A stretch of 64,000 nucleotides of DNA from Strongyloides papillosus (GCA_005656395.1 SRSI01000030.1:124001-188000), one strand, 5' to 3'. Shown: positions 24,895-35,984, counted from the first letter of the stretch. Notes: generated by a model from the sequence alone, not told the origin. Made by a program: numbers and translations.

Positions 24895-25368
24895 TATAAT
24901 AAAAAAGAATGATGATAAAATAATAATAAAACATACTGGCTTGTCGTTATATAACAAAGAATTGTTTAAATCTTTTTTTGAAAATAATTCTAAAGTTTAA
25001 ATATATATTTTACAATTATTAATTAAACATGTATATAAATTTATTTTCTCTAAAACGATTGAAATTATCAAATAAATCTGTGTACCTTATCACACATTTC
25101 CAGTACTCGAAATCCATATATTCATCTCACGAATCTAAAAAATTAGCAAATGAATTACGATATTTGTAATTGTCAAATTAGTTTTTACGGAATATTTTGT
25201 TACTCAAAATATGTGATATTTAATAATTTTTAACAAATTTATAATGAAAATAATGAAAATTATTTTTGAAACGCATTTTACAGTATGAAAATAGAAATAT
25301 ATACGTAATTTGATTTTTAAAAATTAAAATATAGTTTTTAAGAAATATATTAAATTTAATAAAAGAAT

Positions 25369-26402
25369 TCAATCTAAAAATATATGTTTTCTTTTTTGTA
25401 CATTAGAAGAAAACATTTTAACAGCATTTGGTTCTGATCCAAAAACAGCCAAAAAATGAATCATATCATCTTTTTCTTTAGCTGAAAACTAACATGTTTG
25501 AAAGTTCCTCTAAACCACTGCAGTAAAATGTTCATTTCCTGTAATTGCTACTTTGGTACCATATTTGTATTTTTTTCTTTCGTCATACCAATTTTTAATT
25601 ATTAGTGGAGCAAAATAAAAAGGTATCTCAACATAATTACGGAGAAGCCTTAAGTTGAGATATTTCTTTGATGTTTTCTGAATCGTATTAAGGTAAATTT
25701 CAGCAAGTTTTGTATATTCTGATTTTATCTTTACAATGCCTGCTCTATGTCTCAGTCGATACTCATTAATTTCATTTAAAAACTAAATAAATATTATAAA
25801 TGAAATTTTAATCTTATTCTTAACTTTAATTGTTTAAAATTGGCTTCAGCAAAATAGGAATAAGAATAACATCCTTTCCATATTTTACGCCAAATTCTAT
25901 CACTAAATCCAAAAAGTCCAACTTTTTAAAGAACATTTACATCATTTGGAATCTCATTATTGTCTCTCGGTTTACGGGAGAATTTTAGTCTATGAGTCAT
26001 TAAACGTGCATATGTTTCAGATAATTTGAAATATTTAAAAACTCTATAAAGGCAGTAATAACGAATTTTTTTATCATGATAATATTCTTGAACTACTACT
26101 GAACCAGTTTTAAAATTTATATATACGGGAAAAAGTTTTTCATATAAATAATTTTTTTGTTATTCAGAATTGCCATGGATATTATACTTCCCAACATTTA
26201 GAAATAATATCTTAGCTTTCTTGACTTTAGGATGGTCTTAAATAATTTGTTCAAACATATCCATTTTTGTTGGGTAAGTATTATCACGATATAAAAAACA
26301 ATATATTTTTCCACATTTAACCAATTTGTATGTTACAGCAAAATTTTGAGATATGCATCTTAGAATTATCAAAAATAAAAAATGAATATATATAAAAATC
26401 AT
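25369..26402 (-). pseudogene. A12: SCP/TAPS pseudogene
   Basis: Relic similar to A9 and A10. TAA stops at 26160-26162 and 25926-25928 in exon 1, a frame disturbance near 25483 in the CAP exon, and loss of one conserved Cys (to Tyr) in the Trp/Cys segment. The start ATG (26400-26402) remains. Confidence 0.88.
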
Positions 26403-26626
26403 TGAAAAAAACCATTTAAAAAAAAATGATAAAATACTTTGTTCTATCGTTTATATAACAAAAAATGAATCGATTACTTTTTTTCGAAAAAAATTAGAAG
26501 TTTGATTAAATATATGCTACAAATTGTTAACAAAATATATGAGATTCAGTGACTTTTGATAAATTTACAATGAGATTAAAAAAATTATTTTTTGAATACG
26601 TTTCACATAATAAAAATAGAATTATA

Positions 26627-26777
26627 CAGGGTGAGCCAAAAGTCATGTCACAGTTGGATGGAACACATTATAAATGTTATAACTTTTTTTGTAGTTGACA
26701 TATTTAAATGATATTATACGCATTTTGTAGAGGATGATTTATAAAATAATATATCACAAGATCGTTCTCAAGAATGT
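26627..26777 (+). repeat. Left terminal inverted repeat
   Basis: Pairs imperfectly with 27385-27526 in reverse complement over its whole length; the outermost 19 bases differ at one position. Confidence 0.88.
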
Positions 26778-26984
26778 TCTTATCGAAAAGTTGTATTAAA
26801 TTAAATAAAAATGTATATATTTTTGCTTTAAAAGTGCATCTTATTATATTTAAATTGATTAAAAAATAAATGCTAGGTGCTTAAAATGGTAGTTAAAAAC
26901 ATTTTTCTTCATAAAATGTTTTGTTTTTACAATATTACTGTTTTCCATATATTTTAAATATTTTCCACTGTTGTAACCTCAATA

Positions 26985-27150
26985 AGAAAGTATTCTACTG
27001 AAGAACGGACAAAATAGTTCGTGATTGCTACACCAACTGATGTTCAATCGTTACAACTCAAAAATTATTCAAAACCTATTACAATGTGACCCAAGCTTCC
27101 TCAAGACATGCATTATTAAGTGTTGTAAATCATTTCAAAGAGTTAAATAA
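26985..27150 (+). pseudogene. Decayed transposase N-terminus
   Basis: Conceptual translation with frame changes shows STEERT, KIVRDCYTN, then FKTYYNV and PSRHxLLSVVNHFKE-like pieces (here SSRHALLSVVNHFKE). This resembles the helix-turn-helix start of IS630-Tc1-mariner transposases. The catalytic DDE part is missing, so the element cannot be autonomous. Confidence 0.6.
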
Positions 27151-27384
27151 AACAATTTAATAAGAGTAATAATTAATGTTTTATAATTAACAAGCTTGTG
27201 CAAAAAATTAAATAGTGATCATTTAAAAGATATCATTTTTCATACATAATTGTGTAAAATATTGACTTATTACGAATTGTATCCATTTGTTTTAAACTTT
27301 AAAATAAGTTTAAATTGAAAAAAATTAAGAAATATTTTTTTTAAATGTAAAATATTAAGAAATTAAAAAACTTTTTTTTAAGTT

Positions 27385-27526
27385 CATTCTTGAGAACGAT
27401 CTTGTAATATATTATTTTCTAACAAAATCTCTACAAAATGCGTATAATACCATAAAAATATGTCGCCTACAAAAAAAGTTATAAAGTGTTTTATTTCAAC
27501 TGTGTCGTGACTTTTGGCCCACCCTG
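27385..27526 (-). repeat. Right terminal inverted repeat
   Basis: Reverse complement of the left repeat, about 142 bp, differing by scattered substitutions and a few short gaps. Confidence 0.88.
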
Positions 27527-27605
27527 TATATAATCTGTTGGTTTTTTTTAATTAAAATTAAAAATGAAAAATTTTTATAAAATATATGTAATCTATTTAA
27601 AAAAT

Positions 27606-28639
27606 TCAACTAAAAGTTGTGTTTCTTCTTTTTTGTACATTGGAAAAAAACAATTTAACACCATTTGGTATGGGTTCATAAACCACTACCATATAAATTC
27701 TATCATTTATTTCTTTTATTGCGATACCAATGTGTTTTACGGCTTTCCAGACCATTGCAGTGAAATGTTCAGTTCCTGCAATTGCTACTTTGGTTTTAAA
27801 GTTGTAAAGTTTGTTTTCATCATACCAATTTTTAACTATTAGTGGAGCAAAATAGTAAGGTGACGATTTAAAATTTTGGAGTAATCTTCGGTCAAGATGT
27901 TTACCTTCCGTTTTCAAAATAATTTCAAGATACGTTTCAGCACGTTTTGTTGAAGCTTGATGAACTCTTACTGGCTTTGAATTGTGCAACATTCGGTAAA
28001 AATTTATTTCATTTAAAATCTAGAGCGATATATAAATTAAGCTTCTAAACTTACTCTTAACTTAAATTGTTTAAAGCCATTTGCAGCAAAACATTTATAA
28101 TAATAACAGTTTTTCCATACTCTATGCCAAATTATTTCACTAAAACTAAACCAACCAACTTTTCTAACAACATCCATTTCTTTTGGAACTTTGGGATTAA
28201 GGTTATTCTTAAAAATAAATCTTACTTTTAAATCCATCAAATGTGCATATATTTCAGCGCCTTTGTAATCGTCAAACATTTTATTTAAGCAGAGATAATA
28301 AGTTTTTCCTTCATAACAAAATTCATAAATTATTACTAAAGCTAACTGTTTTTTTACAAATACTGGAAAAGGATTTTCATGTATATATTCAGCTGCTTTT
28401 TGGAAATTGTCATGCGATAGATACGTCCCAGTATTTAACAGTACCATCTTATTTGATTCTATTGAAGGATGACTTTTAAGAATTTCTTCCAACATCATAT
28501 TTTTTTTTGAATATACACGATCACAATATGAATAAAAATTACGTCTTCCTATTCTTATCATTGAGTACGTTACAGCAAGATCATAAGCCATACATCTTAG
28601 AATTATCAAAAAATAAATATAAATGTACATTAAAATCAT
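27606..28639 (-). CDS. A13: SCP/TAPS protein
   Basis: Exons 28055..28639 and 27606..28019, intron 35 bp (acceptor CGCTCTAG), 332 residues. Partner of A11; the CAP domain begins ILNEINFYRMLHN, with WYDE and EHFTAMVW kept. The mobile element lies about 80 bp past its stop codon, on the 3' side. Confidence 0.87.
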
Positions 28640-29114
28640 TTTAATAAAAAAGAATGATGATAAAATAATAATAAAACATACTGACTTATCGTTATATACA
28701 AAAAGAATTGTTTAAATCTTTTTTTTTGGAAATAATTCTAAAGTTTAAATATATATATTTTACAATTATTGATTAAACATGTATATAAATTTGTTTTTTT
28801 TACAACGATTTAAATTATCAAATAAAACCAATCTGTGTACCTTATCACACATTTCCAGTACTCGAAATCCATATTTTCATCTTACGAATCTAAAAAACCT
28901 AGCAAATGTATTACGATATTTGTAATTGTCAAATTATTTTTACGGAACAATTTTTTGGTCAAAATATGTGATATCTAATGATTTTTAGTAAATTTATAAT
29001 GAAAATTATTTTTGAAACACATTATACATTATGAAAATTGAAGTATATGAATAATTTGATTTTTAAAAATTAAAATATAGTTTTTAAGAAATATATTAAA
29101 CTTATTTAAAGAAT

Positions 29115-30148
29115 TCAACCAAGAAATTTATATTTTCTTTTTTGCACATTAGGAGAAAACAATTTAACATCATTTGGTAATGGTTCAAAAACAACAAACA
29201 TATGAACTATATTATTCACTTCCCTAACTGCAATTCCAACATATTTTACAGCTTTCCAGACCATTGCAGTGAAATGTTCAGTTCCTGTAATTGCTACTTT
29301 GGTTTTATAGTTGTAGTGTTTGCTTTCATCATACCACTTTTTAAAAAATAGCGGAGCAAAATAGTAAGGTGACGCTTCATAATTTTGGAGTAGTTTTTTG
29401 TCAGTAAATCTTCCGTCCGTAGTCAAAATTCTTTCAAGATATGCTTCAGCAAGTTGTGTAGCTATTTTTTTTACTTTTACTGGTTTCGCATTGTGCTTCA
29501 TTCGGTAATAGTTCATTTCATTTAACAGCTAAAGAAATATTTAAATTAAGTTTCCAAACTTACTCTTAACTTAAATTGTGCAAAGCCGTTTTCAGCAAAA
29601 CATTTATAATAATAACAATCTTTCCATACGTTACGCCATACTCTATCACTAAAACGAAAATATCCAACTTTCTTTTTGACGTCTAACTCTTTCGGAGCTT
29701 TCGGATGATAGTTATTTTTAAAATCAAATTTTACTTTTATATCCATTAAACGTGCATAAATTTTTGCTTTTTCGTAATCTTCAAATACTCTATATAAGCA
29801 GTTATAATAAGTAATTCCATGATAACAAAATACTTTAATTACTACTGGAGATAAGCTTCTATTTACAAATTCTGGAAAAGGATTTTCATATATATGTTGA
29901 ACTACTCTTTGAAAATTCTCAGAATTGTGATATGTCCCGATATTTAACAATACTATCTTGCTTAAACTTACAAAAGGATGATCTTTAACAATTTCTTTCA
30001 TCATCTGATCTTTTGTTTGATATATATTACTACAATATGAATAAAATTCCTTTTCCCCCATTTTAAGCATTGAATATGTTACAGCAAAATCATAAGCCAT
30101 ACATCTTAGAATTATCAAGAACAATATATGAATGTAAATTAAAATCAT
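29115..30148 (-). CDS. A14: SCP/TAPS protein
   Basis: Exons 29564..30148 and 29115..29528, intron 35 bp (GTAAGT...TTCTTTAG), 332 residues; the most upstream copy of array A. Signal peptide, two modules, Cys pair and the CAP motifs WYDES and EHFTAMVW are intact. Related to A11 and A13 but clearly older. Confidence 0.88.
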
Positions 30149-30557
30149 TATGATAAAAAAGAATAATGATAAAATACTATTAAAATATATTGGATACTCA
30201 TTTTATAAAAAAAAATTGATGAAATTTTATTGATTGTAGAACAATTTTAAAGATTAAATAAACATACGGTACATTATGTGATAAAAAAATCATACGTTCA
30301 TTTTCTATAAAATCATAAAAATGACCAATATGAATTATTTCTGAATTTTTTAATGGACTTTCTTTTATAATCTCTTTTATTTTAAAAAAATTCTGCTTAT
30401 TATATTTAACTAAAATAAGGCAAAATAATCTCCTAGTTGTCAATCAGAGATGATAAAAATAATGTAAAACAATACAATAAAAATTATCTTTATTATCATA
30501 TCCACGAATATAATCACCCTTATTTTACAATTAATTAAAAATTATATAATTATTTTA
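30149..30557. other. Spacer at the right end of array A
   Basis: Holds the A14 promoter side and the 3' end of the transporter gene. The short Phe/Ile-rich ORF inside has no support. Confidence 0.45.
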
Positions 30558-32865
30558 TTACTCTTTGGTGTGTGCTAATTGGCATTTAAAAATCGATGTA
30601 GGTCTTTTACCATAAAATATAGCACGTAACATTTGAAATAATGGCCATACCATCATACAAAAGTATGAATTTAATAGAAGAACCAAATGAATCCAGTAAT
30701 TATAAGACGGATCAGAAGTTTCTCTAATAAATGACAGCCAACCATCTGCTCTACCATCTTCCAATATGGTTGCTATACAAAATAGGAATCCTAACACTGG
30801 TACTACGATAAATTTGATATATATTCCATACAAAAATTTCAATAAATGACTATAAATTTTCACAACACACGGGAAACGAATTTTTTCATATCCTATTCCA
30901 TAGAATATTAACAATAGTTGCCAAAAGCATAGTCCTGTCTTTAATTTAAGTGATTCCTCAGTGATAAGGAACAGTTCCCCGACGATTGGATATGAAGTTG
31001 AAAAAATTGGAATTAATAGAAACAATAAAGTCATAGCTGCTGTTGTTTTGTATCTTGTTGTCACATATCTGCTGTGTTTTATCCCTATATTATGAATCTC
31101 ACAATCCAATAAATCAATATAGACAAATGCTTGGTATGCTGATAGTGCGAATAACGATAAGTTCAATAAGAAGGCGAATATCTTGTCATATATAAAACCA
31201 TGTTCAACAAAGAACAACAAACTTGAAGACAAGTATGTTATTGTAGTCTTCTTATCCATGGTCATTGAACTCCAAATATGGTCCTTCTTATCATTACTTA
31301 TAGCTGATCCATATAAATTAAGCCAAATTAAGGCATGTAACATTAAAACTATTGTATTAATGGTACCTACCAAGAAAGGTAAACCTATATTATTGGTGCC
31401 AGTTGGAAAGAAAGACGATATCTTCATAATAATACCATGGCCTGTTTTAAATGTTATAAACATATGATATGTAGCCAAAATCCATACTTCAAATGAAATA
31501 TCAATTAAACTTTTGGAATGTGGAGCCAAAAAATAAAGTGCATCCGTGAGGGAGAGTTGCTTATTTGATAATGAGAAAAACAGTCCAAACAACGAGATTA
31601 TATAAGATGTGTAAAAAATTAACAATAAACCACCATTGTTAGCATAACCATTTTTCTTAAAAAATGTTATCAGTATCCATATGATAAAGCAACTTGGATA
31701 GGTAAAATAATGGTACTTCTTAGTTGGGATAATCTAAAATATAATAATATTATTAATTTAAAATGATAAAAAAACTTACAGCATAAGTGTATTCTGATTT
31801 ATCAAGATACTTAGAACTGTAGATCTTTTCAAAATCCCCGTGGTAGTACATTTTTTCAAATCCCTCATGAAACACCTGACATTGTTGGAAATATTTGTTA
31901 TGTTTTGGAGCATATAAACAATAAAAAGCTAATACATTTTTCACGCAAGTACTAGGTGAATCCTTAGGACAGTCATCAATATCAAGCTCCGAATTTGTCA
32001 TCATCTTCTCAATAATAAGTGATTCAGTCATATAATAGATACAATAAATCAATGAATAAACACCATAAATGTAAAACAATATTACAAATACAGAACGAAC
32101 CATATTCCATGCTGGAGCCATTTTTGAAAAAAATGAAGATATGTTGATAACAGAAAATTGACCAATCAAAATCTCCAAATACATAAATGGGATACATATT
32201 AGAAATGACACAATAATACATGCATGCAAGAAGTCTCTCCCATAAATAATGATAAGAGCACAGATATTAAAGATATAAAAAGGGCTTATGGTTACTGCTA
32301 ACAAAGTAAACAATCTCCCATACCACGAAGACATTGGTAATTCATTTGAAGAATCAAGGATATCCAAACTATCACTAAAATCTTGGCCATCTATTTTACT
32401 AAAATTCAGGGTTGAAGAACCATCAATTATCTTTGTATTTGTTGTAGAGACATTCCTGTGAAATAATTTTGCCTCATCATCATTGTTAAGAGCCGGTATA
32501 TCCAATTCCTTGATCTCTTTACCATTGTCGATGGAATCCTTGATAGTTTGTATATATCTTGAATTTGGGAACACCTTAATGAGTTGTAGTAGCTCCTTCT
32601 TTGTACTTATTACTGCTGGTAACTCACAGTCCTCGGTTAATATTTCATCCGAAACGTCTCCGCCATCATCATCAATAATAACACTTGTTAAAGTCTCTTT
32701 CTTTTTAACTTTCAATATGTCTTCACCTGTTTCCAATTCCCTGTTGTCATTATCGAAGATTGATACTTCATTCTCGACGGGGAATCCATCTTTCGCACCA
32801 GTTTTACTGCTATTGGGAGGACCTTTATCCTTAATTTCATCGAAGATCTTTGAAAACTGAGACAT
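30558..32865 (-). CDS. Highly diverged SLC6-like (neurotransmitter:sodium symporter) protein
   Basis: Exons 31780..32865 and 30558..31733, 46-bp intron (GTAAGT...TTTTAG, phase 0), 753 residues. Residues 1-180 form a long acidic, Ser/Asp-rich cytoplasmic tail, unusual for the family. TM1-TM3 follow (about 183-208, 212-240, 253-280), with IPFMYLEILIGQFS (225-238) matching the SLC6 TM2 signature, and a Cys299/Cys307 pair in the second outer loop. Exon 2 adds further hydrophobic spans and a VWILATYHMFITFKTGHGI segment reminiscent of TM6. The usual TM1 sodium-binding NVWRFPY-like motif is not recognisable, so transport activity is doubtful. It shares a 329-bp divergent promoter with the PrimPol gene. 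Confidence 0.62.
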
Positions 32866-33194
32866 TGGTAGTAAAAAATGTAACTACAATCACATCAAAT
32901 TGCATTACTTAAGAAGAATCAAAAATTGAATAGAAGCACCAAATTACTATTCAAATTTGAGCATACAATAAAGAAATTATGCAAATAACAGCTTCAGCGA
33001 TCATAGATCATTTTCTAATATACAAAACTCTTTAATTCTTATTGGTAATCACAATTCCTTTAAAACTAACTCTTATCACGTAAAAAATAAACCTTTCTTA
33101 AAAAGAAAATCTGATATAACTACGAAGTAGACTAATGGAAAATAGTGCATATCAAGAGAATATTTTAGATCAAGTACACTAATAATATTTCGCA
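32866..33194. promoter_or_regulatory. Divergent promoter between SLC6-like and PrimPol genes
   Basis: 329 bp of AT-rich DNA separates two start codons facing apart; it must hold both promoters. No specific motif stands out. Confidence 0.4.
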
Positions 33195-35342
33195 ATGTCG
33201 GCCGATAAAGAAGTACAACTACATTTCAAAGCATATTATCACCAAAGTGAGGCCATGGATGTATATATTAAGGACAAATCAAATCTTCGAATATTTTCAT
33301 ATGAAAATCCTACTAGTAAATGTCAAGGTTGGTTTATATCATTCAAAAGTTACATAATTAATATTTTAGGAAGTAGGAAGTATATTGCAACAGACCTATC
33401 TGAATTTGTTAAGTGGTACCTAAACACCAAAGAGGAGATCAGAAATTTCTATGAAATCATTCCTATCGATACTCCATGCAGATTGTACTTCGATTTGGAG
33501 TACCCAAAAGAACAAAACCCAGATACCGATTCAAGGGAAGTATTTGATAAATTTTGTCTAACTGTAAAGGATCTTCTCAAATCAGAATACAACATCGAAG
33601 TGGACATTGACAAATCATTCCTAATTCTTGAATCATCGACACCAACCAAGTTCTCACTCCATGTTATCGTTCACTTACCAGAAAAACAACTCTTCTCAAG
33701 TAATGTAGAAATGAAAAAGTTTACTGATTTTCTCTACATCACAATGTTGGAGAAAGATATCGCCTTAGTTTATAATGGAAAAGTCAATAATGTCGGAGAG
33801 AAGATAAAAGTTCCAATATTTGACCCTGCTGTATATACCAAAAATAGGAACTTCAGACTTTATTTAAGTTGCAAATTGGGCAAGAATGTACATTTAAAGT
33901 TGGCAGATTGGTGCAAGTTCTATCAATGTAAAAATGTCTTAAAGCCTGTAGATGTACAAATATTTTTTGATTCGCTTTGTGTACCCAGATTCTACGACAA
34001 GTGCCAAATTCTTCCTGAGTATAATGTTGATGTGGAGGTTGTTAAGGAAAAAATTCCAAAAGCTAAAGCAACTGGTAGGGCCGTCTTAAATAATGTATGC
34101 AAGGCCAATAACGATTACTGTGAATTTCTTAAAAATGGTTACGGAAGGACATCTCCATTTGCATCGTTGGAGAAATTTATCGTTGGTAAAAGTAAAGAGT
34201 ACGTCTCAACAGCTGATATCAGGGCATGGGATCTCATAAATGTTAAAAAAACCGGGAAGATAAAGATTATATTTCATATTAAGGGCTCCAGGTATTGTTT
34301 CCACATAGGAAGAGAACATAAAAGTAATCATGTTTATTGGGAAACATATTTCGATCCAGATTTGATATGTTGCCAGAAGTGCTTTGATAGGGAGTGCCAT
34401 GGAAAAGTATCTCTTGGATTCAAGATTCCTAAAGATGTTACTGAAGACGTCATTAGTACTTTAAAAGAAATGGACCTTTACCGAAAACCCAATGATAGTT
34501 TTTCTGATTCCTTCCATAACGCGGCGAGAGACAATGTCACACTAATTGATGATGAAGAAATCATAACTATCTTAGATACAGATGAAAATAAACAGTCTAG
34601 GAAGAGAAACAGCACTGGTATTCTTGATTCCCCCGCTTATAAGATTCCAAGATTACCTGATATTAATAAAGAGATTAAGAAGACAATTGGTACCCAAACA
34701 AACAATGAGTTTATTGTTGTGGATGGAAGAATTCCCACTCAAAATAATGACATTTTCGAAGTCACAGGTCATAATAAAGAATCATTTAGTATTGACGCTC
34801 CTGATTCACGGCTAAAAACTCATGAAATAATCATTGATGAGGATGAATTCATGACTGATGATGACAGTAATAGCAGATTATCAATTGTCTCCTATTATAC
34901 AGCTTCTGAGCCGGATCCACTTAACGATTGCTTCATTAATTCGACGCTTTCCTCATTGAATGAATCTTCAATTCTAAACTCATCAACAAGGTTAAATCCT
35001 AATCAAAGAAACATATGTATTGCAGACAGTTCCGGAGTCATACAGACGATCTTGGAAACCTCCTATGATACAACCGATAATGACAACTCACCTAAAACAA
35101 CAAACAAAAATATTGATAATGAAGAAAGCTATAAAACACCAATCAAAAAGTACACATATCGATCTCCAAGAACACTTGAAGAAGCAGAATTTATCCGCAA
35201 GAAATGTGCAAGTTCTGAAAAGTGTAAAACACCTTTTAAGTCTCCTGTTGTCAATAAAAGAAGAGACACTACAAAGTATGGAAGGAAATCGAACAGGAAA
35301 TCTCTTCGTAAACCTTTAGTTTTTGAACCTCTAAAACGATAG
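33195..35342 (+). CDS. PRIMPOL: PrimPol DNA primase-polymerase
   Basis: Single-exon ORF of 715 residues. The archaeo-eukaryotic primase core shows CRLYFDLEYP with the catalytic Asp100-x-Glu102, the FSLHVIVH motif (Ser154, His156), and third acidic residue Asp210 before AVYTKNRNFRLY. The C-terminal zinc finger is complete, with Cys368, His375, Cys396 and Cys401 in the spacing CysX6His...CysX4Cys of the human enzyme. Known role: repriming and damage-tolerant synthesis at stalled nuclear and mitochondrial forks. After residue 430 there is a 285-residue disordered, acidic and Ser/Asn-rich tail, longer than in vertebrates, ending in a basic SPRTL...KKC / KTPFKSP / RKSLRKPLVFEPLKR stretch. The tail could hold RPA-binding and phosphorylation sites, but I cannot assign them. 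Confidence 0.93.
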   Translation: MSADKEVQLHFKAYYHQSEAMDVYIKDKSNLRIFSYENPTSKCQGWFISFKSYIINILGSRKYIATDLSEFVKWYLNTKEEIRNFYEIIPIDTPCRLYFDLEYPKEQNPDTDSREVFDKFCLTVKDLLKSEYNIEVDIDKSFLILESSTPTKFSLHVIVHLPEKQLFSSNVEMKKFTDFLYITMLEKDIALVYNGKVNNVGEKIKVPIFDPAVYTKNRNFRLYLSCKLGKNVHLKLADWCKFYQCKNVLKPVDVQIFFDSLCVPRFYDKCQILPEYNVDVEVVKEKIPKAKATGRAVLNNVCKANNDYCEFLKNGYGRTSPFASLEKFIVGKSKEYVSTADIRAWDLINVKKTGKIKIIFHIKGSRYCFHIGREHKSNHVYWETYFDPDLICCQKCFDRECHGKVSLGFKIPKDVTEDVISTLKEMDLYRKPNDSFSDSFHNAARDNVTLIDDEEIITILDTDENKQSRKRNSTGILDSPAYKIPRLPDINKEIKKTIGTQTNNEFIVVDGRIPTQNNDIFEVTGHNKESFSIDAPDSRLKTHEIIIDEDEFMTDDDSNSRLSIVSYYTASEPDPLNDCFINSTLSSLNESSILNSSTRLNPNQRNICIADSSGVIQTILETSYDTTDNDNSPKTTNKNIDNEESYKTPIKKYTYRSPRTLEEAEFIRKKCASSEKCKTPFKSPVVNKRRDTTKYGRKSNRKSLRKPLVFEPLKR

Positions 35343-35500
35343 TGTGATATAATTATTTCTATGATGTATTTATTTGTATTTATATAATGTAATTATTTGT
35401 ATTTTTTACGATATAATTATTTGTACTTATATGATACAATTATTTTTATTTTTGTATTATGTATTTACTTGTATATTTGTATGATAATAAAGTATGTCCA
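35343..35500. repeat. Degenerate AT-rich repeat 3' of PrimPol
   Basis: Units like ATATAATTATTTGTATTTATAT recur at irregular spacing of 23-40 bp (around 35349, 35388, 35413, 35436), followed by AATAAAG near 35487, which may serve as the PrimPol polyadenylation signal. Confidence 0.5.
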
Positions 35501-35734
35501 CCAAGATATTTACTGATATTTTAAGTTAACAAGGACAAAAACACATACAAATACTTTAGAGAATTCATTTTACTCAAAAATACTACTAGGATATCAACTT
35601 CCAACTAGGGTAACTTTTTTCCACGCATTTGAAACCAAAATATTGTCATGAAACATCCATCTATTAGACACAAATTTCATCAGATAATGATGATAACATA
35701 AAAATTCTCTTAGAGACGCGACATTGCGACATTT

Positions 35735-35742
35735 TTCTAGAA
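35735..35742. promoter_or_regulatory. Heat-shock element core (distal)
   Basis: Perfect palindrome TTCTAGAA, the classic paired HSF-1 half-site of nematode hsp-16 promoters, 250 bp before the TATA box. Confidence 0.65.
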
Positions 35743-35932
35743 AAAAAAAGTTATTATCAAACAATGTAAAGTAGACATTCGCTACAGGTGTTTGTCAAAA
35801 AAGTATTATTAATCTTAAAGATGATAACATAAACAATTCAATCATATGATTACACGATAAAAAAACCCTCTGTCTATCACTTTTTTTGTCAGTTGTAACA
35901 AACTGTTTGGTTATAACTTTTGTATGTGGGAT

Positions 35933-35940
35933 TTCTAGAA
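35933..35940. promoter_or_regulatory. Heat-shock element core (proximal)
   Basis: Second perfect TTCTAGAA, about 45 bp before the TATA box, the position expected for HSF-1 driven induction. Confidence 0.72.
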
Positions 35941-35984
35941 AAATCTAAACAAAGCTGGAGGGTGAAAATCATTACTTTTAAAAA

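Larger units (their letters stand above)
26625..27528. mobile_element. 900-bp Tc1/mariner-type element with long inverted repeats
   Basis: The element runs 26627-27526, flanked by TA at 26625-26626 and 27527-27528. Imperfect terminal inverted repeats of about 150 and 142 bp both open CAGGGTGRGCCAAAAGTCA and end CAAGATCGTTCTCAAGAATG. The interior has no intact ORF, only a decayed transposase start. TA target and TIR style fit the IS630-Tc1-mariner superfamily. A paralogous empty site at about 23781-23800 equals the two flanks with one TA removed, confirming both boundaries. Confidence 0.9.
8979..30148 (-). repeat. Array A: 14 tandem SCP/TAPS (CAP) loci
   Basis: Fourteen head-to-tail copies (A1-A14, numbered left to right), all on the minus strand. 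The shared plan is as follows. Exon 1, nearly always 585 nt: a signal peptide, two similar strand-strand-helix modules, then an IWxxVWxxC(4)CF segment. A phase-0 intron, mostly 35 bp, follows AAR-TTR-AGA. Exon 2, about 414 nt, is the CAP domain opening with FLxEIN.YR and containing EHFTxMVW. Upstream of most copies a TATAAAAG-like box lies 40-55 bp before the ATG (for example 13634-13641 for A3); in A2 the ORF's first Met overlaps that box, which supports the downstream start. Spacers of about 290 or 470 bp are themselves homologous: those of A2-A3 and A3-A4 are nearly identical, showing recent unequal exchange or conversion. Confidence 0.9.
35501..35984. promoter_or_regulatory. Upstream region of the small heat-shock gene
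   Basis: No ORF. Contains the two heat-shock elements listed separately; otherwise AT-rich. Confidence 0.5.

Noticed and set aside
23888..27842. Plus-strand Tyr/Phe-rich ORFs opposite the CAP exons of A11 and A13
   Set aside because: Shadows of the CAP frame, conserved only because A11 and A13 are duplicates.
30198..30443. 81-codon minus-strand ORF between A14 and the transporter
   Set aside because: Low-complexity hydrophobic composition, lies in promoter space, no family likeness.
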